Shown here: positions 41,406 to 51,276 of the stretch, piece by piece
Numbering within the stretch: the stretch's first letter is position 1
Layout of the letters: every line of letters starts with the position of its first letter
Origin: Macrolepiota albuminosa
Lineage: Eukaryota > Basidiomycota > Agaricomycetes > Agaricales > Agaricaceae
Assembly (NCBI GenBank): GCA_027475525.1
Contig: JAMWFC010000059.1
Coordinates: forward strand, 791,168 to 855,167
DNA: 64,000 nt
Reading direction: 5' to 3'
The notes under the pieces: generated by a model
The model's input: only the letters and a program-made list of their open reading frames with translations
Database searches by the model: none
What the model was told of the DNA's origin: nothing
Translations under genes and position numbers: made by a program

Positions 41406-42112
41406 TTTACTAATTTTTTCTTATTTCCATGCACAACGCCACTAAAATTAGTTAGCGGCGTAGGTCATTCAACTGCCTGCCTACGAGCAAATTTCTACAT
41501 ATATGTGCGTTAAGGCCATATGGCTTGAGGACTTCATTTATCAGTCTACTGTGTTGATTCACCCAGTTTGGCCGTCAAATATCTTTTTATTACCGATGAT
41601 GGGCTAGAAGATCAACATCCTGACCTAGTCCTCGAGTCGTTTAACGCAGCTTCGGAACAAAATGATTACGAGGTGTGTATTGTGACCAAATTTTGACGCC
41701 CAAACAAGCGCTCCGCGCTCATCTCATAATGATAGATTCCGTGGTCTCTGCGCGACGTGATCGCAGACGAGCGAGTGTTAAACTTTTTTTCACGAGAAAT
41801 TGCAGAGTTGAGGGATGCTTACCGTATTACGCGATTAGAAGCCGCCGACCTTAGTTTTTTAGTCTCCTTGCATTCCGTTTTCATAATTTACATTTGTCAT
41901 CAAGTGTACAAAGCATAGCATCATTTCTAATTTCTACCAGATCATCATTCTTCGAGGAAGCTCGCAAAAACTTTTTTTTCTTGATGTGATCACCAAAGTT
42001 ACTAGTGCGCAGCTGGCCACACTTGCCAATTCAATCAGGTCAGGAAGTGTTGAATGACCTCAAGTCTTGATAGATAGAAGTATTCGACTTTCAGTGATCT
42101 GTACAATTCATT
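41406..42112. other. No assigned gene
   Basis: A short plus-strand open segment near 41573-41671 (VKYLFITDDGLEDQHPDLVL) ends at a possible donor but has no partner exon. The rest is flank of the aldo/keto reductase remnant. Confidence 0.35.
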
Positions 42113-42900
42113 TCAACGATATTCAGCACCACAATCACCAATCGACGTGATGATGGTCCGTCCATCGGAGTGGGCCAGTACTGCCTCTATATCATCGTTA
42201 TCCTCCGGAGTAGGATGAAATCCGAATGTCTTGTGATTATCATCAATATGCTCCAAGACACCTAGCCACGCACCTAAGTATAGAGGTCAATCGAAGTCAA
42301 TCAAAGATTTGTTTGTATTCACCAATAAGGACAGCTCCCACAAATTGATGATCCAAAACCCATCGCGTGGCAATGTTCGCAATGCTCAAACCTCCATGAC
42401 AATAACCAATAGTTCGAAGTGTTTTCAAGAGTAGCTGAAAGAGAGTCCAGCTGCCCCAAGCTTTAACAATCATATCGAGGTACTTGTTGGCGACGGGGTG
42501 AGATTGCTGGAGTACAAATCCGGCTCTGGTTGACCTAGCCATTTATCGGAAAGAAATCCACCACACTATGAATTAATCTCTTACGAACAAGATAACACAA
42601 AGACTAGAAAGTAAGACGCACAAGGGTTCCATAAGTCAAAAAGTTTGATGTCATGTTTTTCGCACACATCCACCATACCATGTAGAGGGCGTGTATCAAT
42701 GATCGAGAACTGCGAATTCACGGTTTTTCTTGCACAGTTGATGTAAATCCTTTAATGCCAGCCTGCCTGAACCTGGTTCGAGACGATGACCGCGGTACCT
42801 AACTGAGTGCAGATCTCATCTGTTTGAATTGTGTCGAAATTGCATAATCCGATCGCAGAGATGAGACCCTTTAGCCTTAGGAAGATCCCTTTCGTGGATG
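42113..42900 (-). pseudogene. Aldo/keto reductase, fragmentary
   Basis: Minus strand. GLISAIGLCNFDTIQTDEIC (about 42870) and AVIVSNQVQ, then QFSIIDTRPLHGMVDVCEKH (about 42700), CGGFLSDKWLGQPEPDLYSS (about 42560), LRTIGYCHGGLSIANIATRW and VLDHQFVGAVLIG. A clean GT-AG intron follows, then GAWLGVLEHIDDNHKTFGF and a C-terminus ending SIGDCGAEYR with a stop at 42113-42115. These are the C-terminal half of an AKR barrel (NADPH-dependent carbonyl reduction). The N-terminal half with the catalytic Asp/Tyr is not seen. In the KLLTYGTLC-type segment a T is gained and another T lost a few codons later, a compensated frameshift. Other interruptions lie near 42740 and 42590. A truncated pseudogene with introns retained. 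Confidence 0.78.
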
Positions 42901-43881
42901 TGGAAGGATAACTCTGTCTTTGACGCAACCTTCTCATCTTAAGTGATCGCGGAAATAATTCATTGACGCGTTTTTACCACTTTCTGGACAGTTGTCCTCC
43001 TTCCTCCACCATGCCCCGCGAGAAAAAAATTGTTGCACAGAAGGCACACCTATCCACCCTCCATACTGGCCAAAAGGGAGCTGGGGAGGTTCAAACAGAA
43101 TTTGAAGCCTATACAGAAAACGTTCAGTAACCACAAAGGCTGTGAACGATACTATTGAGTTTTGAGGACTAGTAACTATAAAATAATGCAGACTTTGAGT
43201 ACTTCTATAGCAGAGCATTACACTGCGAAACGCAAAGCTTACTACTCAAAGTCAACGCGCTCAGAATCAGATTACACTCAAAACACTCCAGGAGGCTCTC
43301 TCTAGAGCTCATGCACAGGAAAGCAAACTATTGACACAAGTGAGTGACTCTCGGGCAATGATATGCACAGCAAATACGAAGGTCCAACTCGCGAGAAGAC
43401 GCTCGGCCACCTCTTCTGTAATGAGAAGCGGCACTTAAGCGCATACTTCGACAGTATACTCTCAATGTCCCTTGATGCACGACTGGACACCACTCACAAG
43501 ACTCTATCAACTCTTCGACAGTGGACTAAGCTTGAAGAAGAGGATTTCCTCTACAGCTCGCTCTGTAGCTTATACCCCGAGTTTGTTTCAGGTACAGGTC
43601 CTAGCAAGTAAAAGGTTGAGGAGATGTTCTCAGCATGTGTCGAAGCGTGTGGTGTCGCAGATATTCGTAATATTAGTCAAAGGACAATTATTTATCACAT
43701 AGATGGTATGATTCACCACTATGATTCTGAGTCCTCATGCTTGCCCATCCTTTGGCGAGAGTAGTGATGGAACAACACGCTGGAAGGCGACATATCAGGT
43801 TCCAATGAAAGTCCAATACGATGAGAGTCGACGTATTACAGGGAAGCTCAATGCCCTATACCACAAGCCTGTAGAGCATTA
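42901..43881. other. No assigned gene
   Basis: Plus-strand open segments at 43363-43611 and 43472-43702 overlap and match no family. The minus-strand ORFs here are shadows. Confidence 0.3.
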
Positions 43882-45126
43882 GTGGACCAAAGAGACAGGA
43901 AAAGGGTAGGTATTGAAAAACCCCTTGCGGAACTAGAGCACAGTGCGCCGTCGGCATCTGCTAAACCAAATCTGCCTGTGATTAAGACTTTCTCGTTGGA
44001 CGAACTGGACGCCGAAGAAAATGAAGAGCAAACATTAGCTGCTATGGTTGGCCGCGGAAGTGATGGGATTCAACGAACAAATAGTCAAGGTGTGTTGCTT
44101 CAAATAATAATGAATGCTCAGCAAATTACAAGGTATTATTTAGAGGATGCGCCATCGTTGGCTGAACAATCTGTGGCCATTACAAATGGCAGGGACGTAG
44201 CGAGCCAAGGTATGTTATCTGATTTATGATGAAGCATGTCTTATGAATTATCTAGACGATGCATTTTCCTCATCGCAGGAAGCGCCACAGCCGTCGGTGC
44301 CGACTGAGCCAGTTGCTGCAGCGCCATCAATCAACATAACAGCTAGTTCTCCAATTATGAGCACCTCCGGGCCAATACAGTCTCCTTTACCCTGACACGC
44401 CAACGCCCACGCTGTCTTGGTTTGGCTCGCTCTCTAGAGCCAGAGGATGGGTCAAGGCTGACAAGTTGCACCAAAGGGCAGTTACATTAATTGAGCGTAC
44501 ATCCATTAGGAAAGTAGCAGGCGAAACCAACTCGCCGCCTCCAGCTGGACCGGCAGTGAACAGGCATGATACGCCTCCAATCGATGCAGCAACAATGCCG
44601 CTTCCACCGTCGTAGCCTCCTACATCAATTTCTTTGCCGCCACAAGCCATTCCACATCAGCCAAACTCCAAACTCTCCTGGTTCTCCTCACCTCGCTCAC
44701 CCACTCCTGAACGCATAAGTTCTGCACCATCTTCCATTGACGAGGATATATCAACTATTCCTGCATTTACTCCACTATCTTCTTCGCCAACATCCATCGC
44801 AACTCATGCCATGGTCACAAGCCCGAGTAACGACAGTCCCACCGGCATACCAAGGCTATCGTCTCTTAATCCTTTGACAAGCAGATTTTCTCTTAATATA
44901 CCCTTGCTGGGACGGCCAAAGATTCCAATAGATAAGGTTCCCCAAAGATGTTCTCGATTCAAAACCAAGTCAGTTGTTACAACCCTGACCGTCATGATGC
45001 AGCTCATCTCTTTGAAGTCTCTGAACCATGTCCAGACCCCACTGAATCAAATCAGTCCCCAGATACTTAGCTTTACCAGAGATTGCGATCATCACACCAA
45101 CTCCTGTCATCAATTCACCACCGGTC
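43882..45126 (+). pseudogene. Uncharacterised Ser/Pro-rich gene, part 5' of the chromovirus
   Basis: Open pieces in one direction: 43882-44229 (IKTFSLDELDAEENEEQTLA, LLQIIMNAQQITRYYLEDA), then a frame with LSWFGSLSRARGWVKADKL near 44415-44470, then 44634-45150 (HQPNSKLSWFSSPRSPTPER, then PLLGRPKIPIDKVP). The repeated SWFGS/SWFSS motif in a Ser/Pro-rich context continues after the insertion (SLWWSYVGWSPSPTETMS at about 51326, GWASFFSSRSFIIK at about 51850), which argues for one gene. It resembles a basidiomycete protein I remember without a name. The chromovirus splits it with TSD CGGTC. Stops between pieces show it was already degenerate or is intron-rich. Confidence 0.5.
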
Positions 45127-45485
45127 TGTCAGAAGCCGATAGAATAACTTAGAGGGTTCAAGATGATAAGTAGATTATGAGTTCTAGATTTCGAGAGAAC
45201 TGAGAATGACGTGAAGTGAGACGAACAACTGTGTTGATTGCCTAGAGTTTTCTAACGAATACAGAGTTTTTATAGATAATCAGGTAAAGGAGAAAAGGAT
45301 AAGGAGTAATGAGAAATAGTGAAGACCGGATCATGTAAGAGTCTGTGAAAATCGTGTATGACGAAATGTGATATAATTAGAGATAAGGAGAAAAAAAGGA
45401 GAGTATAGAGTTTAGGAGAAGTCGACGAAATTGAGTCTAGTCGGGATTCGGAAGATACTTGCTATACTTTGATGAATTCTTGACA
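45127..45485 (-). repeat. 3' LTR of the chromovirus
   Basis: 359 bp, TGTCAGAAG...TTCTTGACA in window orientation; partner of 50913-51271. Confidence 0.95.
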
Positions 45486-45617
45486 TTACCCCCTCTTTAG
45501 GATTGAGTCGACGTAATCTTTTGAGTAAGGTGGTCGTGCTACTCTTCCTGAGCGTGTCGTTGTTTCTTTTGGAGGTTCGAAATCTCGTTGGGAAGGCGCA
45601 GGAGGAGGTGATGGAGT

Positions 45618-48600
45618 TCAAGTTGGATGGTCGATTTGAGCCTCTGAATATGTGATGGGGTCGGGAAGTGTTGTCCTAGGGATTCGATCGAAATAAATTT
45701 GCGGAGGTCGAGGTCTTCTGGGGTTACGACGATGCCATCGTTCAATACTTTCAAAAAGGTTTGAGTCTATGTCTGATAAAGGAACCCAAGAGTTTTCAGA
45801 ATCAGGACAGTTTTTCCATGAGACGAAATAATCGTATCGTCGGCCGATTTTCCGTGTATCGATAATGGAACCAATATCGTGAGGTTGATCCGGGATCACG
45901 TCGGTAGGAGGAGTGGGAGTAATTGTTCGATCAGGTATGATTGATGCGGGTGTCCAGGGTTCAAGGAGAGAGATGTGAAACACTGGGTGGAGACGAGAAT
46001 ATGTTGGAGGAAGTTCGAGAAGGTATGATGACTGTCCGTGTCGGGCCAGAATTTTGAACGGTCCCAGGCGTCGGTAGTCCAGTTTGTTTGATGGACGAGT
46101 AGTCTTGATGTTACGACGAAGTAACCATACTAAATCACCAGGTTTTAGTTCGGGTGCTGGTTTGTGTAGTCGATTGTAGTATTTTGCCATGTATTCATTT
46201 GCTTGTTGCAATTCGAGGCGGAGTTCTTCATGAATCTCTTGAAGTCGATTGGCGAGGTCGGTCGCGGCTGGGTTTGTTGTGCGATCAGTTAACTTGATTT
46301 CGAAGTCGGGATTGTATCCGAGGTTGGCGCAAAATGGGGTCTGTTGGGTCGAAGAATTGGTGTGGTTATTGAAGGAAAATTCGGCTAAAGCGAGGTAGTC
46401 AACCCAATCGTCCTGTTGATAAGAAGTATATGTGCGTAAATAGGTCTCGAGCGTCTGGTTTGTGCGCTCCGTAAGTCCATCGGTTTGAGGGTGGTATGCC
46501 GTGGATGGGCGCATCTTTGTACCGACAAGAGACATGAGGTTAGTCAAGAAAGAGGAGATAAATATTGATCCTCGGTCAGAGACTATAGATTGAGGGAATC
46601 CATGGTGTCGAAATACTCGATCAAGGTAGATCCGGGCCAATTCCGGTGCATTCATAGATTCGCATACTGGGATAAAATGAGCAGCTCTGGTCATGCGATC
46701 ACATACTACCCAAATTGAATCGTAACCGTGAGACGGTGGAAGTTTCGTGATAAAATCCATAGAAATTGAGCGCCAAGGGCGATCGGGAATGTCGAGGGGT
46801 TGAAGAAGTCCGTAGGGTTTGTGGGTCGCGTTCTTAGTACGTGCACAAACTTCACAGGATTTGACATAAGCACGGGAATAAGTTTGCATTCCTGGCCATG
46901 AAAAATCTCGACGAAGATTATCGTAAGTTCCCGCTCGTCCAGGATGTCCTGAAATAACCGAGTCATGGTGAGAATGGAGGATTTTTGCTCGAAGGGAGGA
47001 GGGAACAAAGAGACGTCCATCGTGAAAGATTAAGTCACCTTGCTGAACTATAGTTCCGTCGTTATGTTGCAGAAGAGTACGCCACTCAGTGTCAGCACGA
47101 TAAGCAGCTTTGAATTCTTCAAGTAGTTCTGAGTTGTCGAAAGTGAACGTAGAGAGGGAATTGATGGATGGAGGTGGTATGATGGGGTGAGCTTCTGAAG
47201 GAAAAATTCGTGCGGTGTGATATAAATTGAGTAGGGCTTGACGCTGGTTAACGGTAGTTTCATCCCCTTCTCGAGGTTCGTAGTCTGGTCGTCTGGATGC
47301 CGCGTCCGCCGGGTTTTTGGTACCTGGTGCGTAGTCTAGTTGAAAGTCAAACTCGGATAAAAATGAGGACCAGCGAGCTTGGCGTCGGTTGAGCAGTCTC
47401 GATGTCATGAAATATTTGAGATTTGAGTGGTCTGTGACTGCTGTAATTGTGTGTGGGGATCCAACTAACCAAGAACGCCATTCGCGAAAAGCTTCTATCA
47501 CTCCCAGTAGCTCTTTATCGTGGATTTCATAATTAATTTCAGCTGGCGTGAGCTTGCGTGAATAATAAGCGACGGGATGTAATAAAGAGTTTAAGTCAGG
47601 TTGTAAGTGAATGGCTGACAGTGCAAAGTCCGATGCGTCCGTGACGATCGTGGAGGGAAGCTTGGGGTTAAAATGTTGAAGGACAGGGGCCGTCGTAAAC
47701 GCGATTTTAAGCTTCTCAAATGCTTCATATGCGATAGAGTTCAGTCCCGGAAATTTAGCTTTTGCTTGTTTTGTAGTTAAGGCATGTAATGGAAGACAGA
47801 TTTCGGAGTATCGAGGTATGAAGTCGCGGTAAAAGTTGCAAAATCCAAGAAATCGTTGAATTTGCTTGACGGAGGAAGGTGCAGGCCATTTTGCAATGGT
47901 GTCTAGCTTCTTGGGGTTCATCTGGACACCATTAGCCGAAATTATGTAGCCCAAATACTCAACTTGGGATTTTCCGAACTCGCATTTTTCGGCGTTAGCA
48001 AACAAGTTGGCATTGGAAAGGCGTTCAAGAACAGCTTTAACTCGCTCTTCATGATCCTCATCTGGTCGAGAAAATATTAGAATGTCATCCAAATAGACAA
48101 CACACCAGATATCCAGGATGTCACGTAAAACATCTTGGATAAATGCTTGGAAGGTAGCGGGGGCGTTTGTGAGTCCGAAAGGCATAACGGTATACTCGAA
48201 TAGTCCAAGATGGGTACGAAAGGCTGTTTTCCATTCGTCTCCTGCTTTGACGCGGATCAAATTAAAAGCATTCTTCAAGTCGATAACTGTAAATTTGTTG
48301 CATCCTTGGACACGATCCAGGAGGTCGGACGTAAGAGGCAATGGATAACGGTTTTTCTTGGTAATAGAGTTGAGGCCTCGATAATCTACGCAAAGGCGAA
48401 GATCGCCTGTCTTGCGGCGTACGAAAAGGATTGGTGATGCTGCAGATGAGGTTGATCGACGGATAAATCCTTTGGCAAGTTGCTCTTCAATGTATTCGAA
48501 AAGTGTTTTGCGTTCGTCTTGGGAGAGCGAGTAAATAGGGCCAAAAGGAGGCGTTTTTCCTTCCTCGATATCGATGCTGATGTCGTAGGGTCGATGGTCC

Positions 48601-49781
48601 GGGAGTCTTTTGACTTCGACAGGATCGAAAACATTGAGGTACGTACGGTATTGTTCAGGTACTAGTTTGTGTAATTCATTTGTGTCTCTTTCTCGTTGTG
48701 ATGGAGGCGGTTCGGGTGGCGGTTGTGTGGGAAAATTGGAGTCCGGTGGCGAGGAGTTTGAAATGGCATTTATGCGTAGTTTTAAGTCGTCATTGGTGGT
48801 GTACCATACACAAGATATGGCCTGATTCTTAGCATACTTCTTAAAGCGTTGTGAGGAACAATTTGCGATGTGAATTGGTTTGGGCTTGGGTCCATATACG
48901 GGTTCAGGATCAAGGATAGGTGTTGTCCAAATTGCGAGAAGTTCTTCACGACTGATGCCGTTCTGAATCGGAGGTCTGAGAATAGAGGATGACGAATGTG
49001 GGAACGTAGATTGATATTCAAAGTTTGGGCGTATCTTGTCGGAGGGTGGATCAAGTAGCCTACAAAGATCGGAAGGAGGCATCTTGGGAAGACCTAAGCC
49101 TAGACCAAGGGAGCCAACGGAAAGTGCAGAATGAACGCCTGGTTTTAAGGGACCATAGCCCCGTCCAAACGCAGTAACTGGGAAATCGTGGTTTAGTCCA
49201 CAACAGGATAGTGATAACTGACCACGGATCCAATCTATAGATGGATTGTGCTGTTGTAGCCAATCCAAACCTAAGATTATTGGATAAGGCATTGAGACGA
49301 TGCCTAAACGAATAACTTCTTGATGTTCGCGGACTTTCAGTTTGGTGATGACGTCATGTGTCAGCAAACCGGAGGTCATGGGGCGATCGTCAATGGTGTA
49401 GATAGGGACAGGAGAACTTTTAGGGGCTCGTGGAAGGGAATGTTGAGAGGCGAATGTGTCGGAGATATGGGAAGCGGTTGCGCCGCTGTCGACAAGTGCA
49501 TATGTTGTAATTTGTTTTCGTTTCGGAAATAATAATGTAACTGGAATAAAAAAATGTTGTCTATTGTGGGGGGCTAATCGAATATGAGTAGATAAAAGGA
49601 AACGTGGGGCAAGAGTCGACTGAGCTGTCCATTCGCCATTGGTATTCCTGACAAATTTCGGCTCCGTGCGGCGACGGGGAAGTGACTCAGTTCCATCCGT
49701 CGTCGCCAAAGACCTCGGAACTAATTGGTCTTTGGCTTGGCTTTTCCCGAGTCCCCATGCTTGGCTTTGCGTTTGCGACAT
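45618..49781 (-). CDS. Pol of the chromovirus (PR, RT, RNase H, IN, chromodomain)
   Basis: 1387 codons in the -1 frame relative to gag, overlapping it by 61 bp. Protease: ALVDSGATASHISDTF (about residue 95). RT: LRLCVDYRGLNSITKKNRYP, FGLTNAPATFQ and catalytic YLDDILIFS (about 455-640). RNase H: TDASDFALSAIHLQ, DKELLGVIEAF and YAPGTKNPADAASRR (about 720-860). Integrase: zinc finger HHDSVISGHPGRAGTY with C..C, and D,D,E in SMDFITKLPP, VSDRGSIF and PQTDGLTERTNQTLE (about 930-1130), followed by a GPF/Y-like LGPFKILAR. Chromodomain near residues 1300-1345: IIDTRKIGRRYDYFVSWKN then NSWVPLSDI; such domains direct integration to particular chromatin. No internal stop. An ATG exists at 49781, but frameshifting from gag is more likely. 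Confidence 0.95.
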   Translation of the reverse strand: MSQTQSQAWGLGKSQAKDQLVPRSLATTDGTESLPRRRTEPKFVRNTNGEWTAQSTLAPRFLLSTHIRLAPHNRQHFFIPVTLLFPKRKQITTYALVDSGATASHISDTFASQHSLPRAPKSSPVPIYTIDDRPMTSGLLTHDVITKLKVREHQEVIRLGIVSMPYPIILGLDWLQQHNPSIDWIRGQLSLSCCGLNHDFPVTAFGRGYGPLKPGVHSALSVGSLGLGLGLPKMPPSDLCRLLDPPSDKIRPNFEYQSTFPHSSSSILRPPIQNGISREELLAIWTTPILDPEPVYGPKPKPIHIANCSSQRFKKYAKNQAISCVWYTTNDDLKLRINAISNSSPPDSNFPTQPPPEPPPSQRERDTNELHKLVPEQYRTYLNVFDPVEVKRLPDHRPYDISIDIEEGKTPPFGPIYSLSQDERKTLFEYIEEQLAKGFIRRSTSSAASPILFVRRKTGDLRLCVDYRGLNSITKKNRYPLPLTSDLLDRVQGCNKFTVIDLKNAFNLIRVKAGDEWKTAFRTHLGLFEYTVMPFGLTNAPATFQAFIQDVLRDILDIWCVVYLDDILIFSRPDEDHEERVKAVLERLSNANLFANAEKCEFGKSQVEYLGYIISANGVQMNPKKLDTIAKWPAPSSVKQIQRFLGFCNFYRDFIPRYSEICLPLHALTTKQAKAKFPGLNSIAYEAFEKLKIAFTTAPVLQHFNPKLPSTIVTDASDFALSAIHLQPDLNSLLHPVAYYSRKLTPAEINYEIHDKELLGVIEAFREWRSWLVGSPHTITAVTDHSNLKYFMTSRLLNRRQARWSSFLSEFDFQLDYAPGTKNPADAASRRPDYEPREGDETTVNQRQALLNLYHTARIFPSEAHPIIPPPSINSLSTFTFDNSELLEEFKAAYRADTEWRTLLQHNDGTIVQQGDLIFHDGRLFVPSSLRAKILHSHHDSVISGHPGRAGTYDNLRRDFSWPGMQTYSRAYVKSCEVCARTKNATHKPYGLLQPLDIPDRPWRSISMDFITKLPPSHGYDSIWVVCDRMTRAAHFIPVCESMNAPELARIYLDRVFRHHGFPQSIVSDRGSIFISSFLTNLMSLVGTKMRPSTAYHPQTDGLTERTNQTLETYLRTYTSYQQDDWVDYLALAEFSFNNHTNSSTQQTPFCANLGYNPDFEIKLTDRTTNPAATDLANRLQEIHEELRLELQQANEYMAKYYNRLHKPAPELKPGDLVWLLRRNIKTTRPSNKLDYRRLGPFKILARHGQSSYLLELPPTYSRLHPVFHISLLEPWTPASIIPDRTITPTPPTDVIPDQPHDIGSIIDTRKIGRRYDYFVSWKNCPDSENSWVPLSDIDSNLFESIERWHRRNPRRPRPPQIYFDRIPRTTLPDPITYSEAQIDHPT

Positions 49782-50890
49782 TCCTCGGCTTTGTGACCTT
49801 CCTTTCCGCAGTATAAACAGAGATTATTCTTGAAGCGATGTTCGCGTTCAGCGGCTGTAAGAGGGCCTCGTGCCTTGGAAGTTCCTGGAGTAGACACGGT
49901 ATCTACTTCCATCGGTACAACGTCAGAGGTGGAGCTAGTATTGACAGGGGGCGTGACTGTATGGGTGGAGGGTGAAACAGAATGTTGACTGGAATGGTTA
50001 TTGCCAGAATTCTTCTTCTTGCCGGTTTCGATCCGTTTCTCGATTTCGCGTTGATGGAGATTCGTGTCAATCGAAATGACTAAAGGTTCCCAATCTTCAA
50101 GTGTAGTCGGGCGGTGAACGATATTGACCAAATGATCTTTGACCGAGGACTTCAACCCTTTCATGAAACGAGTGATCTTTGTCTGTTCGGTCATTTCAAG
50201 ATGGCTAGCGAGTTCCATGAATGCGGTGAGATAGTAATGGGCTGACCCTGTCTGTTTAAGTGCGTCAAGTTTCAGTTCAGCATTTTGAACAAGACTGGGA
50301 TCGGAAAATTTCTTCCTGAAAGCGGCGAGAAAATCGTTCCAATTGTAAAGTAAGGGTGACTCGTTACGTTCGAGGTGGTTGAACCATTCGATGGGCAGGC
50401 CGTCCTTGAGATGTAAACCAATATAAAGTACTTTGGAGTGGTCGTCAGGAAAAGAAGGGGGATGAAACTCGATGATTCGCTTGACTTCAGATAAGAAAGG
50501 AGTAACGTCATTATGTTTACCACTAAAGATGCGTGCATCTCTCAATTTAACGTGACTACCGCGAATAGATTGAGTTTGATCAGGACCAGGTTGGCCTGGA
50601 CGACGTGCGACCTCGTTCATTACATCAATAAGACTGTTTTGCAGCATCGTTTGGTTGTGTGTGAGTTGAGCAAGGATTGCGGCAAATTCGGGTGTAAGAA
50701 CAGGAGCATTTCCCGCCGTGCCTGGAGCTTGGCTTTGATCCATCGGAGGTATTGCTGTGGGGTCGAAGTTACCGGCGAGTTGGGCGAAATCGATGCCAGG
50801 AGAGGTGTGAGGAACGTAGTTTTCAGGATTGAGAGCTGGAGGCTGGATAGTCGGGGAATTATAATCTAGATAGACGGAAGTCGTGGCCAT
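49721..50890 (-). CDS. Gag of the chromovirus
   Basis: 389 residues from the first ATG (50890, MATTSVYLDYNS). Contains a retrotransposon-gag domain (PFLSEVKRIIEFHPPSFPDD, WFNHLERNESPLLYNWNDFL, LKLDALKQTGSAHYYLTAF, about residues 120-230). A classical CX2CX4HX4C zinc knuckle CLYCGKEGHKAEEC lies near residue 365, followed by a basic tail. The heptamer GGGAAAA lies 10 codons before the stop. Function: capsid and RNA binding. Confidence 0.93.
   Translation of the reverse strand: MATTSVYLDYNSPTIQPPALNPENYVPHTSPGIDFAQLAGNFDPTAIPPMDQSQAPGTAGNAPVLTPEFAAILAQLTHNQTMLQNSLIDVMNEVARRPGQPGPDQTQSIRGSHVKLRDARIFSGKHNDVTPFLSEVKRIIEFHPPSFPDDHSKVLYIGLHLKDGLPIEWFNHLERNESPLLYNWNDFLAAFRKKFSDPSLVQNAELKLDALKQTGSAHYYLTAFMELASHLEMTEQTKITRFMKGLKSSVKDHLVNIVHRPTTLEDWEPLVISIDTNLHQREIEKRIETGKKKNSGNNHSSQHSVSPSTHTVTPPVNTSSTSDVVPMEVDTVSTPGTSKARGPLTAAEREHRFKNNLCLYCGKEGHKAEECRKRKAKHGDSGKAKPKTN
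49742..49748 (-). promoter_or_regulatory. -1 programmed ribosomal frameshift heptamer GGGAAAA
   Basis: In the gag frame it reads G.GGA.AAA, a perfect X.XXY.YYZ slippery site, 27-33 nt before the gag stop and inside the gag-pol overlap. A -1 slip continues directly as pol (GKSQAKDQLVP). Confidence 0.75.
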
Positions 50891-50898
50891 ATAACGAG

Positions 50899-50908
50899 AG
50901 GCAATCAA
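50899..50908 (-). other. Self-primer binding site (Tf1-like)
   Basis: Minus-strand TTGATTGCCT begins 4 nt inside the 5' LTR. It is exactly complementary over 10 nt to AGGCAATCAA at the predicted mRNA 5' end in the same LTR. No TGG for a tRNA CCA end is present. Tf1 and related chromoviruses are known to prime reverse transcription from a cleaved 5' end of their own RNA. Confidence 0.75.
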
Positions 50909-50912
50909 ACTT

Positions 50913-51271
50913 TGTCAGAAGCCGATAGAATAACTTAGAGGGTTCAAGATGATAAGTAGATTATGAGTTCTAGATTTCGAGAGAACTGAGAATGACGTGA
51001 AGTGAGACGAACAACTGTGTTGATTGCCTAGAGTTTTCTAACGAATACAGAGTTTTTATAGATAATCAGGTAAAGGAGAAAAGGATAAGGAGTAATGAGA
51101 AATAGTGAAGACCGGATCATGTAAGAGTCTGTGAAAATCGTGTATGACGAAATGTGATATAATTAGAGATAAGGAGAAAAAAAGGAGAGTATAGAGTTTA
51201 GGAGAAGTCGACGAAATTGAGTCTAGTCGGGATTCGGAAGATACTTGCTATACTTTGATGAATTCTTGACA
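50913..51271 (-). repeat. 5' LTR of the chromovirus, with promoter
   Basis: 359 bp. On the minus strand a TATAAAAA box (51060-51053) is followed 31 nt later by AGGCAATCAA (51029-51020), a good position for the transcription start and complementary to the PBS. Confidence 0.95.
51020..51060 (-). promoter_or_regulatory. Chromovirus core promoter: TATA box and predicted start
   Basis: TATAAAAA at 51060-51053 and the putative start A at 51029, 31 nt downstream. The same arrangement is in the other LTR at 45274-45234. Confidence 0.65.
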
Positions 51272-51276
51272 CGGTC

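Larger units (their letters stand above)
45127..51271 (-). mobile_element. Ty3/gypsy chromovirus, apparently intact and recent
   Basis: A 6145-bp element: LTRs 45127-45485 and 50913-51271 (359 bp each, constant offset 5786, no difference noticed), perfect 5-bp TSD CGGTC (45122-45126 and 51272-51276). The minus-strand order is gag, protease, RT, RNase H, integrase, chromodomain. A purine tract AAAGAGGGGG lies next to the 3' LTR (45486-45500). The PBS pairs with the element's own LTR, as in Tf1. Gag and pol overlap by 61 bp with a -1 slippery site. Everything needed for autonomous transposition seems present. Confidence 0.96.
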
